The notes: generated by a model not told the origin, from the sequence alone. A DNA stretch of 64,000 bases from Pseudomonas sp. UMAB-08 (GCF_900095225.1 NZ_LT607433.1:19467-83466); one strand, 5' to 3'. Positions 43,161 to 52,443 are shown, numbered from the stretch's first letter. A program made the numbers and translations.

Positions 43161-44276
43161 TTAACCGAGGTTATCTTGAATGACACCCAATATGCGGCGC
43201 GCTACATCGGCAGGCGCTACGGTAGTGATGTTCTTCTCGACAGTGACCTGCACGTTGTCACCCACTTTGCTCAAGCGGACTTGATAACGCTCGGCACGGG
43301 CTTCGATTTCTTCCTTGGCCGGTTTGCTACCGAACAGGCGACCAAAGAAACCAGGCTCGTTTTCAGGCTTCTGTGCCTTCTCTGCCAGGTTGATGTAGTA
43401 AAGACCCAGGCTGCGGTTGATGTCTTCCACACGCCACTCGCCCTGATCCAGCGCACGACCGACGCTCGACCATGCGCGGTCCAGATCGGCACCGAGGTTG
43501 AGTACCGGGTTGCCACTGCCGTCTACGCTCAACGCCACGCGGTTCGGCGTATCGTAGTCACGTGCGGCCAGCAGGGAAATAGAGCCGCCCTTCGCCGCGC
43601 TACGGCTCATGCTGGCAAGCAAGTCATCGGTCAGAGTCGAATCGAGCGCCAGATTGGTGGTACGCGCCGGGAAATCTGTATTGGCGGTGCTGCCAGCAGG
43701 ACGATCAACGCTGACGACATAGATTTCACTGGTATTGCGCTGCACGCCTGGCTCGATACGAACACGCACACGCGTTTCCGAATCAGCTGACGCACCGCCG
43801 GCAGTCAGGCGCTTGGCCATTGTGGCGGAAAGTTCGTCGATACGCTGCCAGCTGGTGTTGAACTCACCCGTTTGCGGACGATCTTCGGCAATACGGAAAC
43901 CGTTGTCTTCGAAATACTGATGCGCTATCGGCCAGACTTCGGCAGGCGCGCGCTGAGCCAGAATCGAGCTGGAGCCGCCACTTTTCTGCAAGCTGAAATC
44001 GCTGAAATCGGCAACCGCCGACAAAGGCAACGGACGAGGGACTACGTACTCGCCCTTGGCAGTGTCGTCAGCCACGTTACGCGGAATCGGCAGCAGTGGG
44101 TCCAGACGCTTGGCGGCGGCGAGATCAGGTGGCATTTGCATGGGCGCCGTTTGGGACGCATCCAGATAATCACTGCCGCGATCACGGAAGTAACCATCTT
44201 GACCCCACAGCCAACCGCAACCGCTGGTGCTGGAGATGATCAAGGCAAGTGCGGAAAGTCCGGCCATTCGCTTCAT
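43161..44276 (-). CDS. bamC: Outer-membrane assembly lipoprotein BamC
   Basis: A 371-residue lipoprotein of the BAM complex. The signal peptide ends in a lipobox ISSTSGC (Cys20), followed by the conserved unstructured start and two helix-grip domains. Sits 17 bp after dapA, as in many gammaproteobacteria. The ATG at 44276 begins MKRMAGLSALALIISS; GAGGAAG lies upstream. The longer open frame upstream is not part of it. Confidence 0.92.
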   Translation of the reverse strand: MKRMAGLSALALIISSTSGCGWLWGQDGYFRDRGSDYLDASQTAPMQMPPDLAAAKRLDPLLPIPRNVADDTAKGEYVVPRPLPLSAVADFSDFSLQKSGGSSSILAQRAPAEVWPIAHQYFEDNGFRIAEDRPQTGEFNTSWQRIDELSATMAKRLTAGGASADSETRVRVRIEPGVQRNTSEIYVVSVDRPAGSTANTDFPARTTNLALDSTLTDDLLASMSRSAAKGGSISLLAARDYDTPNRVALSVDGSGNPVLNLGADLDRAWSSVGRALDQGEWRVEDINRSLGLYYINLAEKAQKPENEPGFFGRLFGSKPAKEEIEARAERYQVRLSKVGDNVQVTVEKNITTVAPADVARRILGVIQDNLG

Positions 44277-44293
44277 TGCGTAATACTTCCTCA

Positions 44294-45172
44294 TTAAACC
44301 AATACGCCGGACTGGCGCAGGGCCTGACGCAGCGGTTCGTGGCAAGGCTCGCTGAGCCAGGTGAGCGGCAGACGGATACCGCCTGGTATCAAGCCCATCT
44401 CATGCAGCGCCCATTTCACGGGAATAGGGTTGGACTCAATAAACAGGGTTTTATTGAGTGGCATCAGTTTTTCGTGAATCGCCCGCGCCGTGACTGCATC
44501 GCCACGCATGGCCGCCGCACACAGATCGCTCATGGCACGCGGGGCCACGTTTGCGGTCACCGAGATATTGCCTTTACCCCCCAACAACATCAGTTCGACT
44601 GCAGTGGCGTCATCACCGGAGTACACCAGGAAGTCGCTGCTGACGCGTGCAAGGATGTCTTTGGCGCGCTGCAGATCGCCTGTGGCTTCCTTGATGCCGA
44701 TGATGTTCGGCACTGTGGACAAGCGCACGGCGGTGTCCGCCAACATGTCGCACGCCGTACGGCCTGGGACGTTGTAAAGGATCTGCGGGATGTCGACCGC
44801 TTCGGCGATGAACTTGAAGTGCTGATACAGCCCTTCTTGCGTCGGTTTATTGTAATAAGGCGTTACCAGCAGGCACGCGTCGGCGCCGGCGTTTTTCGCA
44901 TTTTTGGTCAGTTCGACCGCTTCGCGAGTGGAGTTCGCGCCTGTACCCGCTATAACCGGGATACGCCCTGCAACCTGGGCTACCACGCGACGAATCACTT
45001 CGATGTGCTCGCTGACGTCGAGTGTGGCCGACTCACCAGTGGTGCCGACCGCCACAATGGCGTTGGTGCCCTCTTGCAGGTGGAAGTCCACCAGTTTGCT
45101 CAGGCTGTCCCAGTCGAGACGACCATTTGCATCCATGGGTGTGACCAGTGCCACCATACTGCCCGCAATCAT
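44294..45172 (-). CDS. dapA: 4-hydroxy-tetrahydrodipicolinate synthase
   Basis: A 292-residue TIM-barrel enzyme condensing pyruvate with aspartate semialdehyde for lysine and diaminopimelate. The catalytic Lys lies in IIGIKEATGDL, the proton-relay residues in VGTTGES and ILYNVPGRT. The ATG at 45172 (MIAGSMVALVTPMD) has CAGGAG upstream and gives the exact family length. First gene of the dapA-bamC-MBL-purC run. Confidence 0.96.
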   Translation of the reverse strand: MIAGSMVALVTPMDANGRLDWDSLSKLVDFHLQEGTNAIVAVGTTGESATLDVSEHIEVIRRVVAQVAGRIPVIAGTGANSTREAVELTKNAKNAGADACLLVTPYYNKPTQEGLYQHFKFIAEAVDIPQILYNVPGRTACDMLADTAVRLSTVPNIIGIKEATGDLQRAKDILARVSSDFLVYSGDDATAVELMLLGGKGNISVTANVAPRAMSDLCAAAMRGDAVTARAIHEKLMPLNKTLFIESNPIPVKWALHEMGLIPGGIRLPLTWLSEPCHEPLRQALRQSGVLV

Positions 45173-45498
45173 GCAACCGCTCCTGCCGGAAAAAGAGAGC
45201 GGTAATGGTACTGGCGCCATCAGCCTTGTACAAGCGAAGTACCATGCTACGAGCATTCCCCTGAGCGATGCTTTTCGCTACCCTTCTGTCTTTGGTCGGT
45301 ACTGGTCACCTGCGAAGCGTATTCAATCAGTCGATTTTGCCGCCAGAACCCATGCTCCAGCGTCGTCGCAACCCACCATGGCTTAGCCATGAAGGCAAGC
45401 AGCGTCGGGGCCCGGGTCGAGGTCAGGAGCGAAAAGACTGTCGAATCGGCCGTGCAAGCCAACGTATGTACTGACCGCTCATCGCTTAGGAATGCTGC
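45173..45498. other. Divergent promoter region of dapA and gcvR
   Basis: A 326-bp gap between divergent genes. Contains a short palindrome ATGGCTTAGCCAT near 45378. A 116-codon frame exists on the minus strand across the gap, but it overlaps gcvR and lacks similarity, so I do not call it. Confidence 0.45.
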
Positions 45499-46062
45499 AT
45501 GTCGTCCACCCCCACAGTTCGCGAACAATTCCTTGTCATCAGTGCCCTTGGCGCAAACCCAATGGAGCTGACCAACGTGCTGTGCCGCGCCAGTCATGAA
45601 AACCGCTGTTCAGTGGTGAGCTCACGTCTGACTCGTCACGGCGAATGCAGTGCGCTGATTCTTCAGGTTTCAGGCAACTGGGATGCATTGGCTCGACTGG
45701 AAACGAGCCTGTCCAGCCTGTCGAAGAAACACGCCTTCACCGTCAGTGTCGTGCGCAGCGCCAGCCTTGAAATCCGCCCTGAGGCCCTGCCTTATGTGGC
45801 TTACGTCAGCTCGGTCTATCGCCCGGATATCATTAATGAGCTATGCCAGTTCTTCATCGACCATAACGTCGAACTGGAAAACCTCATCTGCGATACGTAT
45901 CAGGCGCCTCAGACAGGCGGCACCATGCTCAATGCGACCTTCACCGTCACATTGCCTGCCGGTATCCAGATCAGCTGGTTGCGTGATCAGTTCCTCGATT
46001 TCGCCGATGCGTTGAATCTCGATGCGCTGATCGAACCTTGGCGCCCACAAGCTCCCATGTAA
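45499..46062 (+). CDS. gcvR: Glycine cleavage system regulator-like ACT protein
   Basis: A 187-residue protein with two ACT domains (about residues 8-80 and 95-170), as in GcvR, which antagonises GcvA in E. coli. TVREQFLVISALGANPMELTNVLCRASHEN is typical. The start has AGGA upstream. It precedes bcp by 10 bp, and the gcvR-bcp pair is conserved across gammaproteobacteria. Whether it regulates glycine cleavage here is inferred from the family. Confidence 0.9.
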   Translation: MSSTPTVREQFLVISALGANPMELTNVLCRASHENRCSVVSSRLTRHGECSALILQVSGNWDALARLETSLSSLSKKHAFTVSVVRSASLEIRPEALPYVAYVSSVYRPDIINELCQFFIDHNVELENLICDTYQAPQTGGTMLNATFTVTLPAGIQISWLRDQFLDFADALNLDALIEPWRPQAPM

Positions 46063-46072
46063 GGAAACATTA

Positions 46073-46546
46073 ATGGCCATCGCCCTAGACCAACCTGTCG
46101 CCGACTTTCAGGCGCAGGCCACCAGCGGACAGACCATCAGTCTGGCCGGGCTCAAGGGCCAGCAGGTGGTGATTTATTTTTACCCCAAAGACAGTACGCC
46201 GGGCTGCACCACAGAGGGTCAGGGGTTTCGCGATCAACACGCTGCGTTTGAAGCGGCCAACACCGTGGTGTTCGGCGTCTCACGCGACAGCTTGAAATCT
46301 CACGAGAACTTCAAGCTCAAGCAGGCGTTCCCGTTCGAATTGATTTCGGACAAAGATGAAGCCCTGTGCCAGCTGTTCGACGTGATCAAGCTGAAAAAAC
46401 TCTACGGCAAGGAATACCTTGGTGTAGATCGCAGTACGTTTCTGATCGACAAAGACGGCGTACTGCGCCAAGAGTGGCGCGGCGTAAAAGTGCCCGGCCA
46501 TGTGGATGCGGTGCTTGAGCAAGCCCAGCGTTTGAATAACGGCTGA
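46073..46546 (+). CDS. bcp: Thiol peroxidase Bcp (PrxQ-type peroxiredoxin)
   Basis: A 157-residue peroxiredoxin. Peroxidatic Cys45 lies in DSTPGCTTEGQGFRD. The position of the classical resolving cysteine (C+5) is Gln50; another cysteine, Cys99, lies in EALCQLFD. The enzyme is therefore either 1-Cys or uses an alternative partner. It reduces hydroperoxides in the cytoplasm with thioredoxin or similar donors. TAAGGAAAC lies before the ATG. Confidence 0.93.
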   Translation: MAIALDQPVADFQAQATSGQTISLAGLKGQQVVIYFYPKDSTPGCTTEGQGFRDQHAAFEAANTVVFGVSRDSLKSHENFKLKQAFPFELISDKDEALCQLFDVIKLKKLYGKEYLGVDRSTFLIDKDGVLRQEWRGVKVPGHVDAVLEQAQRLNNG

Positions 46547-46561
46547 TTGCCGTTACAGACA

Positions 46562-46598
46562 TTCGCTGCCAGCACACATTGAAGTAGCTTGCAGCGAA
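46562..46598. terminator. Hairpin between convergent bcp and perM
   Basis: Stem TTCGCTGC / GCAGCGAA with a 21-nt loop, in the 67-bp gap between convergent genes. Moderate support only. Confidence 0.4.
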
Positions 46599-46613
46599 AG
46601 CGTCACCCCTCGC

Positions 46614-47684
46614 TTACAACAGCGGCGCCACAGTGGGCTCTTTGCGCGGCCAGGCATCGATCACGGCTTTGAACAGGGTAGCCAGCGGAATCGCAAAGAA
46701 AACGCCCCAGAAGCCCCACAGCCCGCCAAACAGCAACACGGCGCAGATAATCGCGACCGGGTGCAGGTTGACCGCCTCGGAAAACAGCAGCGGCACCAGC
46801 ACATTGCCATCAAGCGTCTGAATCACGCCGTAGGCCGTCATCAAGTAGATGAACTGATCGCTCCAACCCCATTGGAACAAGGCGATTAACGCGACCGGCA
46901 CTGTGACCACCACCGCACCGACATACGGCACCACCACCGACACGCCCACCAACATCGCCAACAAGGCTGCGTAATTGAGCCCCAACGCGACGAACGCTAT
47001 GTACGTGACGCCTCCGCAGACGAATATCTCAATCACCTTGCCGCGAATGTAATTGGCGATCTGCCGGTTCATTTCCTGAGCCACTCGGGTAATGAGGGCC
47101 CGTTCGCGTGGCAGATAACCACGAAACCAGCTTCCGATCATGTTGCGATCTTTGAGGAAGAAGAACACCAGGATCGGCACCAACACCAGGTAGATCATGA
47201 TGTTGACCAACAAGGGCAGACTGGAAAGCGAGAATGTCAGCGCCCACTGGCCGAACTTGCCGATTTCACCGCGCGCAACCTCGATAGCCTGGAGCACCTG
47301 CTCATCCGAGACCAGATGTGGATAACGCTCAGGCAGCAACAGCAGCAGCGATTGCCACTTGGCGAGCATGCCCGGCAACTCGTTGAACAGGGTGATCACT
47401 TGATGCCAGAGCAACGGCACCAATACCAACAAAAACACCAACAGCACGCTCATGAACAACGCGAAGACCAGCCCGACCGCGAACAGCTCCGGCACGCGCA
47501 GACGCTCCAGGAAGCTGACCACGCCCTGCATCAGAAATGCCAGCACCAACCCCGCCAACACCGGCGCAAGCATGCCACCGAGCGTCAGAACGGCCGTGAA
47601 CGCCAAAAATAACAATACCGCCAACACCACAGCCTCCTCATCGGAGAAGTAGCGCTGTATCCAGTCGCGTAGCACGTTGAACAT
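46614..47684 (-). CDS. perM: AI-2E/PerM-family membrane permease
   Basis: A 356-residue protein with seven or eight membrane helices in the AI-2E transporter family layout. It has the long periplasmic middle region LPGMLAKWQSLLLLLPERYPH and the family segment GVSVVVPYVGAVVVTVPVALIALFQWG. Members have been linked to autoinducer-2 or Na+/H+ transport, but the true substrate is open. AAGGA precedes the ATG at 47684. It follows tusA by 66 bp and is probably co-transcribed. Confidence 0.85.
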   Translation of the reverse strand: MFNVLRDWIQRYFSDEEAVVLAVLLFLAFTAVLTLGGMLAPVLAGLVLAFLMQGVVSFLERLRVPELFAVGLVFALFMSVLLVFLLVLVPLLWHQVITLFNELPGMLAKWQSLLLLLPERYPHLVSDEQVLQAIEVARGEIGKFGQWALTFSLSSLPLLVNIMIYLVLVPILVFFFLKDRNMIGSWFRGYLPRERALITRVAQEMNRQIANYIRGKVIEIFVCGGVTYIAFVALGLNYAALLAMLVGVSVVVPYVGAVVVTVPVALIALFQWGWSDQFIYLMTAYGVIQTLDGNVLVPLLFSEAVNLHPVAIICAVLLFGGLWGFWGVFFAIPLATLFKAVIDAWPRKEPTVAPLL

Positions 47685-47750
47685 CAAGAATCCTTCAGGC
47701 AGTCATCATGGGTAACAATCAATAGCGCAAAGAATTGACTGCGGGAATCA

Positions 47751-48002
47751 TCAGGCTTTACGTAACCAGTAGCGATAAACGCCGTCCGCAACCTCTTCAA
47801 GGAGCAAGGTATGGCCTGCAAGCTTGGCAAACGTTCGGAAATCGCGTTGAGAACCCGCATCAGTCGCGGTGACTTTAAGGATCGCACCACTGGCCAGGCG
47901 ATTAAGTTCCAGCTTGGCCTTGAGCAGCGGCAGCGGACAATTCAGGCCACTGGCGTCGAGCTCAGCGTCACAGGCCTCGGGCCGCTCTACAGCGTCAGAC
48001 AT
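47751..48002 (-). CDS. tusA: TusA-family sulfur carrier protein
   Basis: An 83-residue protein with the family motif LDASGLNCPLPLLKAK; the Cys in CPxP carries persulfide sulfur. In P. aeruginosa the gene in this position (PA1006, from memory) is needed for molybdenum-cofactor homeostasis and nitrate respiration, rather than only tRNA thiolation. The same context here suggests the same role. CTGGAGAGAAACG precedes the ATG at 48002. Divergent from bepA. Confidence 0.88.
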   Translation of the reverse strand: MSDAVERPEACDAELDASGLNCPLPLLKAKLELNRLASGAILKVTATDAGSQRDFRTFAKLAGHTLLLEEVADGVYRYWLRKA

Positions 48003-48156
48003 CGTTTCTCTCCAGGCAGGCACATCGAATCGCGTTATGCGCCGTCAAATAACGACGACGGATGTTTCGTACACAGTTGCAAGAATACCCCACTCTGGTC
48101 AGCAAGCCATTGAGCCAGCTACAGTAAGGGTTCTTTGATTGCCTAGAGCTCTGTGC

Positions 48157-49590
48157 ATGAAACTTCTGCGCCCTACCCTGTTGACGCTCGCGTGCCTGCT
48201 CGCCTCGCCGAGTTTCGCCGACGACCTGCCGTCACTTGGCGACGCCAGCTCAGCCATCGTCTCTCCGCAACAAGAGCATCAACTGGGCCGCGCCTGGCTG
48301 AGCCTGCTGCGCGGTCAGGTCGCGCAGCTGTCCGACCCGCAGCTTAAGGATTTCGTCGAGACCACGGTCTATCGCCTGGCCGAAACCAGTCAACTGCAGG
48401 ATCGACGCCTGGAATTCATCCTGATAAACAGCCGGGAGCTGAACGCATTTGCCGCGCCGGGCGGGATTGTCGGGGTCAACGGCGGATTATTCCTCAATGC
48501 CCAGTCCGAAGCCGAGTACGCCGCGGTACTGGCTCACGAACTGGCTCACTTGTCCCAGCGCCACTTTGCTCGCGGCATCGAGGCCCAACAACGGATGCAG
48601 GTTCCAGTCCTTGCCGCCATGCTGGCCGGGATCGTTATCGCGGCCGCAGGTGCAGGTGACGCAGGCATCGCGACGATCATGGGCTCGCAGGCGGCGGCGA
48701 TCCAGGAGCAGCAGCGCTTCTCGCGGCAAAACGAGCAAGAGGCCGACCGCATCGGCATCATCAACCTGGAAAAAGCCGGTTATGACCCTCGCGCGATGCC
48801 GAGCATGTTCGAACGACTGATGCGCCAGTACCGCTTCGATGCCAAGCCGCCAGAGTTTCTGCTGACTCACCCGGTCACTGAATCGCGTATTGCCGACACC
48901 CGCAACCGTGCCGAGCAGGAAAAAATCGGCGGTAAAGAAGACAGCCTTCGCTATGAGTTGATGCGCGCGCGCGTCGCGCTTTTCTATGAAGAGACGCCAG
49001 GGATAGCGGCAAAACGCTTCCGCGCGCAGCTCGACGAAAACCCAAAATCCGAAGCCGCGCGGTACGGCTTGGCGATTGCCCAGATCAAAGCCGGGCAACT
49101 CAACGAGGCGCGAGAAAATCTTAAGCCGCTGCTGGCCAAAGACCCGAACGACATTACCTACAACCTGGCGCAGATTGATCTGGATGTTACAAACAATCGA
49201 ATGGCCGACGCCCAGCAACGGGCTGACCGGATGCTGAAGTTGTATCAGGACAATTATCCACTGAACCAGGTCCACGTTGATTTGCTGCTCAAGCAAAATC
49301 GCCCTGCCGATGCCGGAAAAGCGCTTGAAGTGTTGTTGAAGGCGCGCCCCGCCGACCCTGACATCTGGAACCTCGTTGCGGACACCCGCGGCCTGTCTGG
49401 CGACATGGTGGGCTCAAGTCAGGCACGCGCAGAGTTCTTCGCGCTCACCGGCGACTACAAGCAAGCCCTGCAACAACTGGAGTTCGCCAAGCGTCGCTCG
49501 AACAACAACTTCCAGCTGGCTTCGCGCATCGACGCCCGGCAGAAGGAGTTGATCGAACAGGAGCGGATGCTCAAGGAAATGATGAACTAG
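48157..49590 (+). CDS. bepA: M48 metalloprotease/chaperone BepA-like
   Basis: A 477-residue periplasmic protein close to E. coli BepA (487). A signal peptide (MKLLRPTLLTLACLLASPSFA, 1-21) precedes an M48 domain with HELAHLSQRH (HExxH) and the third-ligand segment EQEADRIGI, then C-terminal TPR repeats (about 290-470). It degrades or helps assemble outer-membrane LptD and BamA-associated proteins. The ATG at 48157 is used so that the signal peptide is intact. A strong terminator follows. Confidence 0.92.
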   Translation: MKLLRPTLLTLACLLASPSFADDLPSLGDASSAIVSPQQEHQLGRAWLSLLRGQVAQLSDPQLKDFVETTVYRLAETSQLQDRRLEFILINSRELNAFAAPGGIVGVNGGLFLNAQSEAEYAAVLAHELAHLSQRHFARGIEAQQRMQVPVLAAMLAGIVIAAAGAGDAGIATIMGSQAAAIQEQQRFSRQNEQEADRIGIINLEKAGYDPRAMPSMFERLMRQYRFDAKPPEFLLTHPVTESRIADTRNRAEQEKIGGKEDSLRYELMRARVALFYEETPGIAAKRFRAQLDENPKSEAARYGLAIAQIKAGQLNEARENLKPLLAKDPNDITYNLAQIDLDVTNNRMADAQQRADRMLKLYQDNYPLNQVHVDLLLKQNRPADAGKALEVLLKARPADPDIWNLVADTRGLSGDMVGSSQARAEFFALTGDYKQALQQLEFAKRRSNNNFQLASRIDARQKELIEQERMLKEMMN

Positions 49591-49611
49591 GTACGATTTT
49601 CTGCCCGATAC

Positions 49612-49643
49612 AAAAAGCCCGACTCAATGGTCGGGCTTTTTTT
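49612..49643 (+). terminator. Intrinsic terminator between bepA and nadA
   Basis: A perfect 12-bp stem AAAAAGCCCGAC / GTCGGGCTTTTT with a 6-nt loop and a T-run of seven. Works in the bepA direction and, through the A-run, also for leftward nadA. Confidence 0.9.
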
Positions 49644-49663
49644 GCACGCTGTTTTGTCCTGAA

Positions 49664-50722
49664 TCAGGCATTACCCGACAGTTTCATGCGTGCTGCATGC
49701 GTGAAATCCAGCATGCGTTGCAGAGGCCGCAAGGCACGTGGAATCAGTGCAGGGTCGACGAAAACCTCGTTAGTGCCCTCACGAAGACACTGCAAGGTGC
49801 GCTCAAGGGTGTTCATCGCCATCCAGGGGCAATGCGCGCAACTGCGGCATGCAGCACCCTCACCGGCCGTTGGCGCTTCGATAAAGATTTTGTCGGGGCA
49901 CAGCTGCTGCATTTTGTAGAAAATGCCGCGATCAGTCGCAACGATAAACATTTTGTTCGGCAACGTTTGCGCGGCTTTGATCAACTGACTGGTCGAACCG
50001 ACAGCATCAGCCAGATCGATCACGGCCTCCGGCGATTCGGGGTGGACCAAAATCGCGGCATCCGGATACAGCGCTTTCATGTCTGCCAGTTGCTTGGATT
50101 TGAACTCTTCGTGAACGATGCAGGCACCGTCCCACAGCAGCATGTCGGCACCGGTTTCGCGCTGAATGTAACGACCCAGGTGCTTGTCTGGCGCCCAAAT
50201 GATCTTTTCGCCGTTATCCATCAGGCTTTCGACGATTTCCAACGCACAACTTGAGGTCACAACCCAATCTGCGCGAGCTTTGACCGCGGCCGACGTATTG
50301 GCATACACCACCACGGTGCGCTCGGGGTGCTGATCGCAAAACGCCGAGAACTCATCGACCGGGCAACCCAGGTCCAGGGAACACGTGGCTTCCAGCGTCG
50401 GCATCAGCACACGCTTTTCCGGGTTGAGGATTTTTGCCGTCTCACCCATGAAACGCACACCTGCGACCAACACGGTTTTCGCCGAATGCTGATTACTGAA
50501 ACGCGCCATCTCCAGCGAGTCGGACACGCAGCCGCCGGTCTCTTCAGCCAAGGCCTGGATGACGGGATCACAGTAGTAGTGAGCAACCAGCACCGCGTCT
50601 TGCGCCTTTAGCTCGGCAGCAATCGCAGCACGGTAAAAAGCTTCTTCTTCGACGCTCAGCACTTTCGGCTGCTTGGCGTCTAGATGGGCCTGGACCAGAA
50701 GGCGTTCTGAAACCTGCGTCAT
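49664..50722 (-). CDS. nadA: Quinolinate synthase
   Basis: A 352-residue 4Fe-4S enzyme that condenses iminoaspartate and dihydroxyacetone phosphate to quinolinate in NAD synthesis. Cluster cysteines are visible in SLDLGCPVDEF, VTSSCALEIVES and CRSCAHCPW. LVAHYYCDPVIQALAEETGGCVSDSLEMAR is the conserved first triose-binding region. It lies 126 bp from the 3' end of tRNA-Lys. Confidence 0.96.
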   Translation of the reverse strand: MTQVSERLLVQAHLDAKQPKVLSVEEEAFYRAAIAAELKAQDAVLVAHYYCDPVIQALAEETGGCVSDSLEMARFSNQHSAKTVLVAGVRFMGETAKILNPEKRVLMPTLEATCSLDLGCPVDEFSAFCDQHPERTVVVYANTSAAVKARADWVVTSSCALEIVESLMDNGEKIIWAPDKHLGRYIQRETGADMLLWDGACIVHEEFKSKQLADMKALYPDAAILVHPESPEAVIDLADAVGSTSQLIKAAQTLPNKMFIVATDRGIFYKMQQLCPDKIFIEAPTAGEGAACRSCAHCPWMAMNTLERTLQCLREGTNEVFVDPALIPRALRPLQRMLDFTHAARMKLSGNA

Positions 50723-50781
50723 GTTCGCTGGACCTCAATGCGCTTGTGCGCGGATATCGAGTGTACACCTGAAAAAGACGC

Positions 50782-50826
50782 AAAAAAAAAGCCGGAAATC
50801 CTCATTTTCATGGGCCTTCCAGCTTT
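50782..50826 (-). terminator. Intrinsic terminator of tRNA-Lys
   Basis: On the minus strand AAAGCTGGAA pairs with TTCCGGCTTT (one G-U wobble) and is followed by a run of nine T. It begins 23 bp after the tRNA end. Confidence 0.8.
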
Positions 50827-50848
50827 ATAAATACGTCGACATAAAAAG

Positions 50849-50924
50849 TGGTGGGTCGTGTGGGATTCGAACCTACGACCAATTGGTTAAAAGCCAACTG
50901 CTCTACCAACTGAGCTAACGACCC
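50849..50924 (-). tRNA. tRNA-Lys (TTT anticodon)
   Basis: A 76-nt tRNA with encoded CCA. On the minus strand it begins GGGTCGTTAGCTCAG, has anticodon loop GCTTTTAAC (TTT) and T-arm GTAGGTTCGAATCCTAC. Lies between queC and nadA, the locus that in P. aeruginosa serves as an integration site for PAPI-1/pKLC102-type elements. Confidence 0.96.
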
Positions 50925-50982
50925 GACGTGGTGCGTATATTACTGATTTCTATGATTAATTCAACACCTATCTGAATTTAAA

Positions 50983-51657
50983 TCAAAAATAGCGAGTTGG
51001 GTCAGCTACACCGGCCTTTGCAAAGCCTTCTGCGCGCAGGCGGCAGCTGTCACACTTGCCGCATGCGCGGCCCTGATCATCGGCCTGATAGCACGAAACG
51101 GTGAGCCCGTAATCGACGCCCAGACGCATGCCAGCCTTGACGATGTCGGCCTTGCTCAAATTTTGCAGCGGGGCCTGAATAGTAAAGCCCTGTCCTTCCA
51201 CGCCAGCCTTGGTCGCCAGATTGGCCATGCGTTCGAATGCTTCGATAAATTCGGGACGACAGTCTGGATAACCGGAATAATCCACTGCGTTGACGCCGAT
51301 AAAGATATCCCGCGCACCCAATACTTCAGCCCAGCCGAGTGCCAGCGAAAGAAAAACCGTATTACGTGCCGGGACGTAAGTCACCGGGATACCTTCGCCA
51401 GGGGATTCAGGCACGGCGATGGAGCTGTCCGTCAACGCGGACCCGCCGATACCGTTCAGATCAAGACCAATGACCTTGTGCTCAACCACACCCAGATCGC
51501 GAGCGACGCGTGCCGCTGCATCCAGCTCGGCACGGTGACGCTGACCGTAGTCGAAACTCATGGTGTAGCAGGTGTAGCCATCGGCAAGCGCCATCGCTAC
51601 TACGGTGGCCGAGTCCAAGCCACCGGACAATAGAATTACCGCTCTTTTCTCAGTCAT
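50983..51657 (-). CDS. queC: 7-cyano-7-deazaguanine synthase
   Basis: A 224-residue enzyme converting carboxy-deazaguanine to preQ0 in queuosine synthesis. The PP-loop is LLSGGLDSATVVAMA (about 9-23); the zinc site is the cysteine set in CYQADDQGRACGKCDSCRLR. The ATG at 51657 (MTEKRAVILLSGG) matches the family N-terminus; an ATG at 51672 just after the queE stop would add five residues. Downstream partner of queE. Confidence 0.95.
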   Translation of the reverse strand: MTEKRAVILLSGGLDSATVVAMALADGYTCYTMSFDYGQRHRAELDAAARVARDLGVVEHKVIGLDLNGIGGSALTDSSIAVPESPGEGIPVTYVPARNTVFLSLALGWAEVLGARDIFIGVNAVDYSGYPDCRPEFIEAFERMANLATKAGVEGQGFTIQAPLQNLSKADIVKAGMRLGVDYGLTVSCYQADDQGRACGKCDSCRLRAEGFAKAGVADPTRYF

Positions 51658-51673
51658 CTGTAATTCACTCATA

Positions 51674-52321
51674 TCAGCGCCCCGGCTCATCGTCCCAGAG
51701 GAGTTTATGCAGCTGCATTTGCAAGCGCACCGGCAGATTGTCTGCCACGATCCAGTCAGCCAGGTCCCGCGCCTTCAACTCATGATGACTTGGAGAGAAC
51801 AAGACTTCGCCAGCGCGCCGGTCCAGGCCGTACTGAATCAGCTTGGACACCGCCCAGTCGTAGTCTTCCCGGGAACAGAGCACAAACTTGACTTGGTCGT
51901 TGGGCGTCAACAGCTCGATGTTCTCGTAGCGGTTGCGCCCGACCTCTTTGGAGCCTGGCGTCTTCAGATCGACAACACGACTGACACGCGGATCAACCGC
52001 CGAGATATCCAGAGCGCCACTGGTTTCCAGTGACACTTCATAGCCGGCGTCACACAGACGCTCGAGCAGAGGGATTGCATTGGGCTGGGCCAAGGGCTCG
52101 CCGCCCGTCACACAGACATAGCGCGGACGGTAACCGGCCACTTGCTCGAGGATCGCATCGAGGGTCTGAATGCTGCCGCCACTGAACGCGTAGGCGCTGT
52201 CGCAATACTGACAACGCAACGGACAGCCAGTAAGACGCACAAAAACAGTGGGCAAGCCCGCGGTGCGCGTTTCACCCTGCAGCGAGTAAAAAACTTCGGT
52301 GATTCGTAATGTGTCTTGCAT
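51674..52321 (-). CDS. queE: 7-carboxy-7-deazaguanine synthase (radical SAM)
   Basis: A 215-residue radical-SAM enzyme forming the deazapurine ring of queuosine. The cluster motif CPLRCQYCDSAYAF (CxxxCxxC) lies at about 31-44, and VTGGEPLAQ is the SAM-binding GGE motif. The ATG at 52321 gives MQDTLRITEVFYSLQGE, the usual start. Overlaps no gene; queC follows within 17 bp. I looked for a preQ1 riboswitch upstream and do not see one. Confidence 0.95.
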   Translation of the reverse strand: MQDTLRITEVFYSLQGETRTAGLPTVFVRLTGCPLRCQYCDSAYAFSGGSIQTLDAILEQVAGYRPRYVCVTGGEPLAQPNAIPLLERLCDAGYEVSLETSGALDISAVDPRVSRVVDLKTPGSKEVGRNRYENIELLTPNDQVKFVLCSREDYDWAVSKLIQYGLDRRAGEVLFSPSHHELKARDLADWIVADNLPVRLQMQLHKLLWDDEPGR

Positions 52322-52443
52322 ATGAGCCACGGGCGTAACAGCTAAACAGGCCGTCCGCCTCCGTTAGGCACTTCAAGGAACCTGCATGCGCATGATTCAG
52401 GGAAGCGAATGTATTGCCGGAATTTCGGGTGCGGAATTCTAAC

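Noticed and set aside
45247..45597. Minus-strand 116-codon frame between dapA and gcvR
   Set aside because: Overlaps gcvR, has no supported ribosome-binding site and no recognisable domain.
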